The notes under the pieces were generated by a model. The model was not told the origin of the DNA, made no database searches, and was given only the letters and a program-made list of their open reading frames with translations. Positions 9,601-16,885 of a stretch of DNA of 48,452 bases are shown one piece after another. This DNA is from Caldilineaceae bacterium. GTDB lineage: Bacteria; Chloroflexota; Anaerolineae; Caldilineales; Caldilineaceae. A program made the position numbers and the translations under genes. Position 1 is the first letter of the stretch, and every line of letters begins with the position of its first letter. The stretch lies in NCBI GenBank assembly GCA_014879855.1, contig JACSRH010000069.1, positions 1 to 48,452 on the forward strand. Reading direction: 5' to 3'.

Positions 9601-10248
9601 ATGGAAGTTAACAAGATGGTGTTTTGGAAAGGCGGACGCGGTTTTGCTGGAGTGCGGCCTGGTTTGCTCGCAGTGTTGTTCCTGACGTTGGGATCGCTCA
9701 TCAGCGGGTGCAGCCAGGATTATAAATTTCACGGCACGCCCTATGATCCTGTGATCGCGGCCCCGTCGATCAGCGGCGTCAATCTGGACAACGCGCCCTT
9801 TAAGTTGAACGAATTAAGTGACCGCGTCAAAGTTGTCTTCTTTGGTTACACCTTTTGCCCGGACATCTGCCCGCTGACGCTTGCCAATATGAAGGGGGTC
9901 TACGAAACGCTCTCCGAGCAGGATCGCGCCAAGACTGCCTTTACCTTTATCACCTTCGACCCGGAGCGCGACACGCCGGAACGGCTTGCCGCCTATGTAG
10001 GCGCTTTCAACAAAGATTTCTACGGGGTTCACCTGCAAGATGACGAATTGACCCGCGTGAAAAAAGATTACGGCGTCTATGCGGAAAAGCGCATCCTGGA
10101 CGCATCCCAAAGCGCGTCAGATTATCTGATCGATCATACGGCGTTTGTGTACATCATCGATAAAGAAAACAATTTGCGCGAGATATTCCCGCACGATGCA
10201 CCAAAGGCCGACATCGCCGCGGACATTGCTTACCTGGTAAGCCGCTAA
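9601..10248 (+). CDS. SCO1/SenC-family copper chaperone lipoprotein
   Basis: A 215-residue Sco protein, which in the family delivers copper to the CuA site of cytochrome c oxidase or acts as a thiol-disulfide partner. A signal peptide with lipobox LISGC (Cys37) implies anchoring on the outer face of the membrane. The copper ligands are all present: CPDIC (Cys86, Cys90) and His179 in IDHTAFVYIID. Start at 9601 directly after the preceding stop; an in-frame ATG at 9616 is an alternative. No oxidase gene lies in the window. Confidence 0.92.
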   Translation: MEVNKMVFWKGGRGFAGVRPGLLAVLFLTLGSLISGCSQDYKFHGTPYDPVIAAPSISGVNLDNAPFKLNELSDRVKVVFFGYTFCPDICPLTLANMKGVYETLSEQDRAKTAFTFITFDPERDTPERLAAYVGAFNKDFYGVHLQDDELTRVKKDYGVYAEKRILDASQSASDYLIDHTAFVYIIDKENNLREIFPHDAPKADIAADIAYLVSR

Positions 10249-10288
10249 TGCGAGGTGTGTACTCCGTCCTGAGTAGCGCCAATACACC

Positions 10289-10306
10289 GAAAAGCGTATG
10301 CTTTTC
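10289..10306 (+). terminator. Short stem-loop after the Sco gene
   Basis: GAAAAGC-GTAT-GCTTTTC is a perfect 7-bp stem 40 nt after the Sco stop, preceded by a weaker nested stem (GGTGT...ACACC with TACTC/GAGTA inside, 10254-10288). The following TTGAT is only a weak U tract. Confidence 0.4.
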
Positions 10307-10321
10307 TTGATGCCTGCATGG

Positions 10322-10327
10322 TAAAAT
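10322..10327 (+). promoter_or_regulatory. Extended -10 element 7 nt before ATG (candidate leaderless promoter)
   Basis: TAAAAT preceded by TGG (extended -10) and followed by CCTGGCA then the ATG at 10335. No Shine-Dalgarno is visible, so transcription may start at the A of the ATG. Confidence 0.45.
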
Positions 10328-10334
10328 CCTGGCA

Positions 10335-11720
10335 ATGAATAAAACTGACCAAAAAACGTTGACTCGATGGGGTCCGGCTCTGTACATGCAATGGCGTCAG
10401 AAATTACAAATCCGCACCCGCCTTTGGACGTGGACGGTGCTGGGTGTGTTTATGCTGGTCTTGATGACTGTCTTGGTGCAGCCTGCGTTGGCCGCCATTC
10501 AATTGAGCTATTTTTACATCATCTCCAATCCCGCCTCCGTGATTTTGCAGTGGGGAACGACCAGCGAGTTCAATGTTGAAGGGTTCGAGGTGCAATGCAA
10601 ACTTGCCAGCGAACCCGACATCGCTTTTCATCGGATCGGATTCTTACCCGCCAAGGGTGGTCCCTCCACGCCCGCACAATACAGCTTTCCAGTGACGATA
10701 GCCATCGAACCAGGCGTCGCCTACTGCTTCCGTCTGCTTGAATTCACGACGGATGGGACGCAAGGCGAGGCGCCGACGCTCTGTGGGTATGGCCCCAATG
10801 TGACGCCAACACCGGGCGCACCGGGCCTCATGCCCACCAGCGATCCCAATGCGATTCCAGCCATCCCCACCGATGCGTTTGGCAACCCGATTGTCCAACC
10901 TCCGGGCGTCCAACCGCAGACGACCGATGCGTTTGGCAGCCCGTTGCCGCAGCCACAGGCGACGGATGCGTTTGGCAACCCGATCCCCCAGCCACAGGCG
11001 ACCGATGCGTTTGGCAATCCGCTCCTTCAACCGCAGGCGACCGATGCGTTTGGCAACCCGATCCTTCAACCGCAGGCGACCGATGCGTTTGGCAATCCGA
11101 TCCCCCAACCGCAGGCGACCGATGCGTTTGGCAACCCGATCCTTCAACCGCAGGCGACCGATGCGTTTGGCAGTCCGCTGCCGCTGCCGCCAGCCGTCGA
11201 CGCGCTCGGCAATCCGATTATTCAGCCGGGCGCGGTGGACCAATTTGGCATGCCGCTGGCAACGCCCACACCGACGCTCGACCCCTACGCGGCGCCGACG
11301 GCCATCGTTGTGACGCCGCTGCCCGGCGACCCGCGCGGTGGTGATGCCTCCGCGCTGGAAGCCGCGCCGCAAGACCCGGCATTGGCCCAAAGCGACGCGG
11401 CGCTCCAACCTGTCGTTGCAGCGCCGCCTGCCTACATTGTCGTAACAGCAGCCCCCACCGAGCCACCAGTTGCGCTGGCGGCTGCCATGACGCCGCTGCC
11501 TACTGTCACGCCGACGCCGCCAACCTTCCAGTTGGTCAGCGCGCTGGCTCCGACGTCGCAAAACCTCATGGTTATGCTGCTTTGCCTCACATTCACCGGC
11601 GCCAGTGGCATCGGAATTCTGGGGCTGATTACAAGCGTGATGTTTATGCGCTCACGCTCCTCGCAGCGCGACTTCTATGACCGCTACAGCCTGCCCCCTC
11701 CTCGTCGCCGTCAATGGTGA
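10335..11720 (+). CDS. Membrane-anchored surface protein with FG-containing 13-residue repeats
   Basis: A 461-residue protein of unknown function. An N-terminal membrane segment (about 35-53) is followed by one fibronectin-like beta domain (SVILQWGTTSEFNVEGFEVQ) with cysteines at either end. Next come about ten TDAFGNPIPQPQA-type repeats (about 179-310), a long Ala/Pro/Thr-rich linker (TPTPTLDPYAAP, TPLPTVTPTPP), a C-terminal membrane helix (about 415-440) and a basic tail ending PPPRRRQW. The N-terminal segment may be cleaved at ALAA, leaving the C-terminal helix as a stop-transfer anchor with the tail in the cytoplasm. It resembles the left-edge protein in layout. Confidence 0.8.
   Translation: MNKTDQKTLTRWGPALYMQWRQKLQIRTRLWTWTVLGVFMLVLMTVLVQPALAAIQLSYFYIISNPASVILQWGTTSEFNVEGFEVQCKLASEPDIAFHRIGFLPAKGGPSTPAQYSFPVTIAIEPGVAYCFRLLEFTTDGTQGEAPTLCGYGPNVTPTPGAPGLMPTSDPNAIPAIPTDAFGNPIVQPPGVQPQTTDAFGSPLPQPQATDAFGNPIPQPQATDAFGNPLLQPQATDAFGNPILQPQATDAFGNPIPQPQATDAFGNPILQPQATDAFGSPLPLPPAVDALGNPIIQPGAVDQFGMPLATPTPTLDPYAAPTAIVVTPLPGDPRGGDASALEAAPQDPALAQSDAALQPVVAAPPAYIVVTAAPTEPPVALAAAMTPLPTVTPTPPTFQLVSALAPTSQNLMVMLLCLTFTGASGIGILGLITSVMFMRSRSSQRDFYDRYSLPPPRRRQW
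10869..11250 (+). repeat. 39-bp in-frame tandem repeat (13 residues)
   Basis: About ten copies encoding (T/V)DAFG(N/S)P(I/L)xQPQA. Six central copies (about 10920-11160) are nearly identical at DNA level, while the first and the last two are diverged. This is the pattern of slippage or recombination expanding the middle of an array. Confidence 0.95.
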
Positions 11721-11762
11721 CGCAGGTGATCGGCATCATGCCGTAGATAATGTAGACAGCTG

Positions 11763-12395
11763 ATGCGCGCCTTCATCGCTCTTGCCCTGCCGAATGCTGC
11801 CCTGCATCAGATTACCACCGTGCAACGCCTGCTTGTGCAACAGTTGCGCGCCCAGCAGCTTGACCATTCCATCCGCTGGACACGTGCTGACAACCTTCAC
11901 CTGACCTTGCGCTTTCTGGGCGAAATCGACGACGTGCAGCAGCTTTCTCTGGAGCAAAAATTAACAAAGCTCGCCCAGCAACACGCTCCTCTGGCGCTGT
12001 TTGTGGATGGGATGGGCTGCTTTCCCAGCGCCCAGCGTCCCAGTGTCATCTGGTGTGGAATTCAGGGCGATCTGATGGCGTTGGCGCGGCTGCAAGCTGA
12101 GATAGACCGTGCAGTGAGCGCCATTGGCCTGCCGGCTGAAGACAAGCCGTTCAAGCCACACTTGACTATCGGGCGGGTGCAGCGCAATGCCAATGCAAGC
12201 CTGCGTCACGCGGTCGGCGCCGTCGTAATGCAAGTTGGCACGGCGCCACAGCGCAGCGCCCCCGTCACTGTCATGACAAGCGAACTAATCCTCATGCAGA
12301 GTGCGCTTACCCCATCCGGCGCCACTTATACCCCATTGGGGGTATTCTTGCTCGCTGGGCCTACTCCGTCACGCGATCAGAGGCCAATTTTCTAG
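11763..12395 (+). CDS. thpR: RNA 2',3'-cyclic phosphodiesterase (2H family)
   Basis: A 210-residue 2H phosphoesterase, which opens 2',3'-cyclic phosphate ends of RNA. Both catalytic HxTx motifs are present: HLTL (His46, Thr48) and HLTI (His133, Thr135). The N-terminus RAFIALALP is typical, supporting the ATG at 11763. A GATAAT hexamer at 11746-11751 could give a very short leader. The 3' end lies in the stem-loop at 12378-12412. No functional link to its neighbours is apparent. Confidence 0.93.
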   Translation: MRAFIALALPNAALHQITTVQRLLVQQLRAQQLDHSIRWTRADNLHLTLRFLGEIDDVQQLSLEQKLTKLAQQHAPLALFVDGMGCFPSAQRPSVIWCGIQGDLMALARLQAEIDRAVSAIGLPAEDKPFKPHLTIGRVQRNANASLRHAVGAVVMQVGTAPQRSAPVTVMTSELILMQSALTPSGATYTPLGVFLLAGPTPSRDQRPIF

Positions 12396-12479
12396 CAGAA
12401 ACTTGGCCTCTGGATTGAAATACTTCCCATCATTCCAAATCGTGCAGATTCCAGAGGCTGTACGGGTTACGCCCTCTGG
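12378..12479. terminator. Two stem-loops between convergent thpR and crtI
   Basis: The first, 12378-12387 / 12403-12412, is a perfect 10-bp stem (CAGAGGCCAA/TTGGCCTCTG) spanning the thpR stop codon. The second, 12451-12457 / 12473-12479, pairs CCAGAGG with CCTCTGG across the crtI stop. Both end in a shared CCTCTGGAT word. Neither has a U tract, so they may act as mRNA 3'-end stabilisers or factor-assisted terminators. Confidence 0.4.
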
Positions 12480-14005
12480 ATAGCAGCATGAGTGCTCGCT
12501 TCCGACGGTGTGGTCGACTGCATCGCGACGGCGGGATTGAGCAGTTCGTCCACGATCTTGGCAGAAGAGAGCACGCCCGGCAAGCCTGCGCCCGGATGTG
12601 TGCCTGCCCCAACAAAATAGAGGTTCTCGAAATCTTCCGAGCGATTGTGAGGACGGAACCACGCCGACTGCAACAGCGTCGGCTCGACCGAGAAGGCGGA
12701 GCCCAAATAGCTGTTGAGTGTATCCTGGAAGTGCAATGGGTCAATAAAATGTTCGGCCACAATATTTTGTTGCAAGTCGGGCAGATAGTTATCTTCCAGA
12801 AATTGCATGATGGCGTCGCGGTAGGGCTTGGCCTTGGTCGTCCAGTCGATATTGGCATTCAGATTCGGCACCGGCGCCAGCACGTAGAAGGTTTCGCAAC
12901 CGTCCGGCGCCATGCTGGGATCGGTCATAGTCGGCATGTGCAGGTAAAGTGAAAAGTCCTCTGGCAACTCCTGCTCGTCAAAAATCTCGCGCAGCAACCC
13001 TTTGTAGCGCTCGCTCAGGATGATGTTGTGATGCGCCAGCGGCGTGCCGGTGTTGTAGCGTTTCTTTGTGCCAAAGTAAATGACAAACAGCGACATGCTA
13101 TACTTTTTACTTTTTACCCAGCGGTCGCTGTTGACGCGGCGATGCTGCTTCGGAATCATGTTCAGGTAAGTCCATCCGACGTCGGCGTTCGAGACGACTA
13201 TATCGGCGTTATGCACCGCGCCATCTGCCAACCGGACGCCCGTCGCTCGCTTGTCGTTGATGAGGATCTCCTCAATTTCGGTGTTGAGGTGAACTTTGAC
13301 GCCAAGCTCGTCCAGAAGGCGACCAAAGCCAGCAACGATCTCCCCCGTACCCCCTTTGGCGTAGTGGATGCCCCACTCACGCTCCAGGTAGTGGATTAGC
13401 ACGTAAAGCGACGGCGCGTCGAGTGGGTTGCCGCCGATCAGCAGCGGGTGAAAAGAGAAACAGCGGCGCAAAAACTCGTTCTCGATAAATTTGCTCACAT
13501 AGCCGTAGACGCTGCGGTAAGATTGCAACCGCACCAGATCGGGCGCCACACGCATCATATCGCCAAAGTGCAGAAAAGGCTTATCGATCAGCGCCATGCC
13601 GGTTTCAAAAATCTCTTTCGTCGTGGCCATGAAGCGTGTGTAACCTGCTTTGTCGCGCGGGTTCCAGTCGTCAATCTGGTCCAAAATGTAGGCATGGTCG
13701 CCGTTGTAGCTAAAAGCGCGCCCCTGGTGATCGAAAATCTTGTAAAAGGGGTCAAGCGGAATCAGCTCGAAATAATCTTCGCGGCGGCGACCCGCCAGCG
13801 TCCAGATTTCATCCAGCAGCCACGGCGCCGTGATCACAGTCGGGCCGCCGTCGAACTTGAAGCCGTTGATTTCGTAGGTGTAGGCGCGGCCGCCAAGTTT
13901 GTCGCGTTTCTCGAACAGTGTGACCTCGTGGCCGTTGACTGCCAGGCGCGCCGCTGCCGCAAGCCCGCCGAATCCACTGCCGATCACGATGGTTTTTTGT
14001 CGCAT
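12467..14005 (-). CDS. crtI: CrtI-family carotenoid (phytoene) desaturase
   Basis: A 512-residue FAD-dependent desaturase or isomerase of the bacterial phytoene-desaturase type, acting at the membrane in carotenoid synthesis. The N-terminal dinucleotide fold (TIVIGSGFGGLAAAARL, then LFEKRDKLGGRAYT) and the C-terminal FAD signature (VGAGTHPGAGLPGVLSSAK, about 470-490) are intact. Number of desaturation steps and exact substrate cannot be read from sequence. It starts 35 nt downstream of the TspO-like gene on the same strand with GAGG before the ATG, so they form a likely operon. No other carotenoid gene (crtB, crtE, cyclase) is in the window. Confidence 0.9.
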   Translation of the reverse strand: MRQKTIVIGSGFGGLAAAARLAVNGHEVTLFEKRDKLGGRAYTYEINGFKFDGGPTVITAPWLLDEIWTLAGRRREDYFELIPLDPFYKIFDHQGRAFSYNGDHAYILDQIDDWNPRDKAGYTRFMATTKEIFETGMALIDKPFLHFGDMMRVAPDLVRLQSYRSVYGYVSKFIENEFLRRCFSFHPLLIGGNPLDAPSLYVLIHYLEREWGIHYAKGGTGEIVAGFGRLLDELGVKVHLNTEIEEILINDKRATGVRLADGAVHNADIVVSNADVGWTYLNMIPKQHRRVNSDRWVKSKKYSMSLFVIYFGTKKRYNTGTPLAHHNIILSERYKGLLREIFDEQELPEDFSLYLHMPTMTDPSMAPDGCETFYVLAPVPNLNANIDWTTKAKPYRDAIMQFLEDNYLPDLQQNIVAEHFIDPLHFQDTLNSYLGSAFSVEPTLLQSAWFRPHNRSEDFENLYFVGAGTHPGAGLPGVLSSAKIVDELLNPAVAMQSTTPSEASTHAAIQRA

Positions 14006-14040
14006 AGATCCTCACTCCGTGTAGGGTGTTTTACAGATGT

Positions 14041-14868
14041 TCAAAGCGTTGTCTTGGCCTGGCGTCTGCTCATCCAGCCCACGCCGGCCGCAACCGCCAG
14101 CACAATCGCAGCAAGCGCAGCGCCAAAAACGACGGGAGGCGTCTCGCTCTGTTTTACGGCAATCCCAATAAACGCCCATACCAGCACCGCCACGTAGGCG
14201 ATATTTTGCTCACGCAGCGCAAAGATCAAGCCGAGCACACTTGCCACTGCAATCATCGTCAACGACCAGATCATCGGTGAAAGCGGCGCGCCGCTCCATC
14301 CCCAGTCAAGCAACACTGTCGCCGCGTTGGCTACTGTCGCCACGGTGATCCAGCCCAGGTAGATGCTGAAGGGAATGAAAGTCGTCCACTGTTCGGCAGT
14401 GGACATCACTGCCCGCTGCGGAGCAAGCCGCAGGTAAAGCACGATCAGGCTCAGCAAGAGCACCAGCATTACCACCAGACTCAGGGGAAAGAGGTTGTAG
14501 TGCCAGAGGAAAATCCATACGGAGTTTGCAATGCCGCTGACGACGTAAGGCCAGCCGATGCTGCGCAGCCGCGGGTTGGTGCGTTGTGAGGGCAGCGCCT
14601 GGTAGACCATGTAGGCGAGCAGCCCCAGGTAGATTACGCTCCAGATCGCAAAGACATAGCCCGCCGGTGTAAACAGCGAGGGAAAACGATCCGAAATTTC
14701 ACCCGTCGATTGGCCGTTCAGCGGCAACGAGGTTGCCAGACCGTTGATCGCAATTGTAGCCAGCGTGACAACGATCACCGCAAACTGACGCAGATAATCA
14801 CCCATTCCGGCTGCACTGCCTTGCTCTTCTGTGATTTGTTGCTTGGTGCTTCCCAGTGTTGTGTTCAT
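14041..14868 (-). CDS. Long TspO/MBR-like membrane protein
   Basis: A 275-residue polytopic membrane protein. The region FTPAGYVFAIWSVIYLGLLA matches the TspO/MBR (tryptophan-rich sensory protein) family, but it is about 100 residues longer than ordinary TspO and has about seven hydrophobic segments. TspO proteins bind porphyrins and other hydrophobic ligands, and in Rhodobacter one affects photopigment and carotenoid gene expression. Its place directly upstream of crtI fits a link to carotenoids, but this is inference. The ATG at 14868 is preferred over 14889 because AGGAG lies 6 nt upstream of it. Confidence 0.75.
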   Translation of the reverse strand: MNTTLGSTKQQITEEQGSAAGMGDYLRQFAVIVVTLATIAINGLATSLPLNGQSTGEISDRFPSLFTPAGYVFAIWSVIYLGLLAYMVYQALPSQRTNPRLRSIGWPYVVSGIANSVWIFLWHYNLFPLSLVVMLVLLLSLIVLYLRLAPQRAVMSTAEQWTTFIPFSIYLGWITVATVANAATVLLDWGWSGAPLSPMIWSLTMIAVASVLGLIFALREQNIAYVAVLVWAFIGIAVKQSETPPVVFGAALAAIVLAVAAGVGWMSRRQAKTTL

Positions 14869-14970
14869 TTCCTTCTCCTTTGCAATCATGCCTTCTGCAA
14901 TGGTTTTGCACAGGTTTAGTCTATGTCGAGATAGAATGCCGTTCAGTGAGAATGCTTCTATTTGCCAGAT

Positions 14971-15014
14971 ACAGCAAGAACCCCTTCAGGTTAACCTGAC
15001 GGGGTTCTTGCTGT
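14971..15014. terminator. 44-nt near-perfect palindrome
   Basis: ACAGCAAGAACCCC (14971-14984) pairs with GGGGTTCTTGCTGT (15001-15014). Inside lies the perfect palindrome TCAGGTTAACCTGA (14986-14999). The only mismatch is T14985/C15000. It follows the broken Uma2 gene (ending 15042, reading left) and precedes the TspO-like gene. There is no U tract on either strand, so it could be a strong 3' hairpin or a DNA-level palindrome. Confidence 0.6.
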
Positions 15015-15041
15015 GTGAAATATCTGTACGCAGCCGGTTTA

Positions 15042-15658
15042 TCAGGCAGCGTCCATAACGCCCGTTACATGGATCGACAAATCAGGAAAAATGGCTGACT
15101 GAGTGGTCTCGCCATGCTGGAAGCGTCCGTGCTCGCGATAAGCGCCACCTTCCAGGGGAAGCGCCACGATAGAATTTACACGTGGGTCAACAAGCCAGTA
15201 TTCAAGGATGCCAGCCTGGGCATATTCAATGCGCTTTGTGACCAGATCACGCTGTGGATGGCCCGGGCTGACCACTTCCATTACAAGGTCAGCGCCTGTC
15301 CAGAACTCATCTTGGCGGCGTGCGTCACTGGCTGACGCCAAGAAGATTAGATCTGGTTCACGGATCTTACCGGGCCCTAGACGCAAACGCAATGGAGCAA
15401 ACAACACTTTGCCGCCGCTCTGTGTAGCAAAGTCAAACAGCAGCCGATAAAGATATGCCACGATCGGTTGATGTCTATCTCCATAGGCATTGTCAACACT
15501 TCGATTGACCCGTGCGAATACTCGACTAACTGATTCGTCCTCAGCTCCAGGTAATCGGCCTCACTCCACGCGCCTTGCGCTGGAAAAAGTCGCGCAACTT
15601 CTCAAGCCGGTTCGGCCATCTTCGTCATGTGAGTATCCATAGATTCGCGCACCGTCAT
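15042..15658 (-). pseudogene. Uma2-family (DUF820) endonuclease-like gene with nonsense and frameshift lesions
   Basis: Uma2 proteins have a PD-(D/E)XK nuclease fold and are common, often multicopy, genes of unclear role. Starting at ATG 15658 (AGGAG 8 nt upstream), the frame reads a short leader, hits TGA at 15604-15602, then continues as VARLFPAQGAWSEADYLELR and LVEYSHGSIEVLTMPM, a normal Uma2 N-terminus. Near 15474-15487 the frame shifts by one base into HQPIVAYLYRLLFDF and the rest of the domain (EPDLIFL, VMEVVSPG, YWLVDP). Repairing one base would give about 205 residues. The 139-codon open frame at 15042-15461 alone lacks the N-terminal third. Confidence 0.75.
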
Positions 15659-15680
15659 GGTGATTGCTCCTCTCGAAACG

Positions 15681-16715
15681 CTACACCCGCTCCAGGAACC
15701 GCACGTCGTTGCTGTAAAAGAGCCGGATGTCGTCCACGCCGCGCTTGAGCATGGCTTGGCGCTCGATGCCCATGCCAAAGGCAAAGCCGCTGTACAGCGC
15801 CGGGTCGTACCCGCCGTTTTGCAGCACAATGGGATGCACCATCCCTGCGCCCAGGATCTCCAGCCAACCAGTGTGTTTGCACAGCCGACAGCCCGCACCG
15901 CCGCACAGCACACAGTCTACATCCACTTCCACGCTTGGCTCGGTGAAGGGGAAGTAGGATTTGCGGAAACGAATCTTGCGCCCTTCGCCATACATCTGAT
16001 TGGCAAAGTTCAGCAGCGTGCCTTTGAGATCGCTGAAGGTGATATTGCGACCAATCGCCAGCCCTTCGATCTGGTAGAACATCATCTCAGAGCGTGCAGT
16101 CACATCCTCGTTGCGATAGCACTTGCCCGGCAGCATCACACGGATCGGCTCTGGCGCATATTGGCGCATCGCATGAATTTGACCTGGGCTGGTATGCGTC
16201 CGCAGAATCACATCCGGCGTGGTCGTGAAAAAAGTGTCCTGCATTTCGCGCGCCGGGTGATCAGGCGGGAAGTTGAGCAGCCCAAAGTTAAAATCATCGG
16301 TCTCGACTTCGGGCGAATCATAGACCTGGAAGCCCATCTGCTTGAGGATCTCGACCATCTCGCGCATGGCCTGGTTGGTCGGGTGCAGCTTGCCAACCTG
16401 TGGGCGGCGTCCCGGCATGGTCACGTCAATGCCTTCGGAGGCCAACATGCGCTGCATCTCGGCGGCGGCGATCGATTCCTGGCGTACGAGCAACGCAGCT
16501 TCGAGTGTTTCCTTGATCTCGTTGGCGCGTTTGCCAACACGCGGGCGCTCCTCTTGCGAAAGCTGACCCAACCCACGCAATATGGTTGTCATCTTACCCT
16601 TGCGCCCAAGATATGCGGCATACCACGCCTCAGTCTCCGGCGTATGTTGCGCAGCAACTAGCGCGGCTTGCGCCTCCACTTGCAATGCTTCGAGTTGTCC
16701 AATCAGATCACTCAT
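15681..16715 (-). CDS. pheS: Phenylalanine--tRNA ligase alpha subunit
   Basis: A 344-residue class II synthetase subunit that charges tRNA-Phe as an alpha2-beta2 enzyme. The N-terminal coiled-coil (about 1-85) binds tRNA. Class II motif 2 is seen at PGKCYRNEDVTARSEMMFYQ and motif 3 at GFAFGMGIERQAML near the end. A small Cys-rich insert (CVLCGGAGCRLCK, about 267-279) precedes GWLEILGAGMVHP and may bind zinc, as in a subset of bacterial PheS. An AGGTAGGT precedes the ATG. The usual partner pheT is not downstream; the broken Uma2 gene is. Confidence 0.95.
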   Translation of the reverse strand: MSDLIGQLEALQVEAQAALVAAQHTPETEAWYAAYLGRKGKMTTILRGLGQLSQEERPRVGKRANEIKETLEAALLVRQESIAAAEMQRMLASEGIDVTMPGRRPQVGKLHPTNQAMREMVEILKQMGFQVYDSPEVETDDFNFGLLNFPPDHPAREMQDTFFTTTPDVILRTHTSPGQIHAMRQYAPEPIRVMLPGKCYRNEDVTARSEMMFYQIEGLAIGRNITFSDLKGTLLNFANQMYGEGRKIRFRKSYFPFTEPSVEVDVDCVLCGGAGCRLCKHTGWLEILGAGMVHPIVLQNGGYDPALYSGFAFGMGIERQAMLKRGVDDIRLFYSNDVRFLERV

Positions 16716-16753
16716 ACGACCTACCTGTTTTGATTAGCTACATGACGGTGGGC

Positions 16754-16759
16754 ATTATA
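16754..16759 (-). promoter_or_regulatory. Extended -10 promoter of pheS
   Basis: On the minus strand TATAAT is preceded by TGG (extended -10), 38 nt upstream of the pheS ATG. The -35 region is weak, as expected for an extended -10 promoter. Confidence 0.55.
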
Positions 16760-16812
16760 CCATAAGCTGATTGACCTATTGTTTCTTTCTAGACAATCCA
16801 GCGTTTCTCTGA

Positions 16813-16856
16813 TTGAATAAGGAGCGCGCGTTCTGCACGCGCGCAAGCCTATTCAA
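16813..16856. promoter_or_regulatory. Long stem-loop upstream of the MIP channel gene
   Basis: The inner stem GCGCGCGT (16824-16831) / ACGCGCGC (16837-16844) has a 5-nt loop. The outer arms TTGAATAAGG (16813-16822) and CCTATTCAA (16848-16856) pair with one bulged A. It lies between divergent pheS and the channel gene, 30 nt before the latter's ATG, so it would sit in its 5' leader if transcription starts upstream. Confidence 0.5.
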
Positions 16857-16885
16857 CAGCGCACACAATCAAATGGAGAACACCT

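Noticed and set aside
15042..15461. Intact 139-residue Uma2 protein
   Set aside because: The missing N-terminal third is present upstream in another frame, so it is better described as a broken longer gene.
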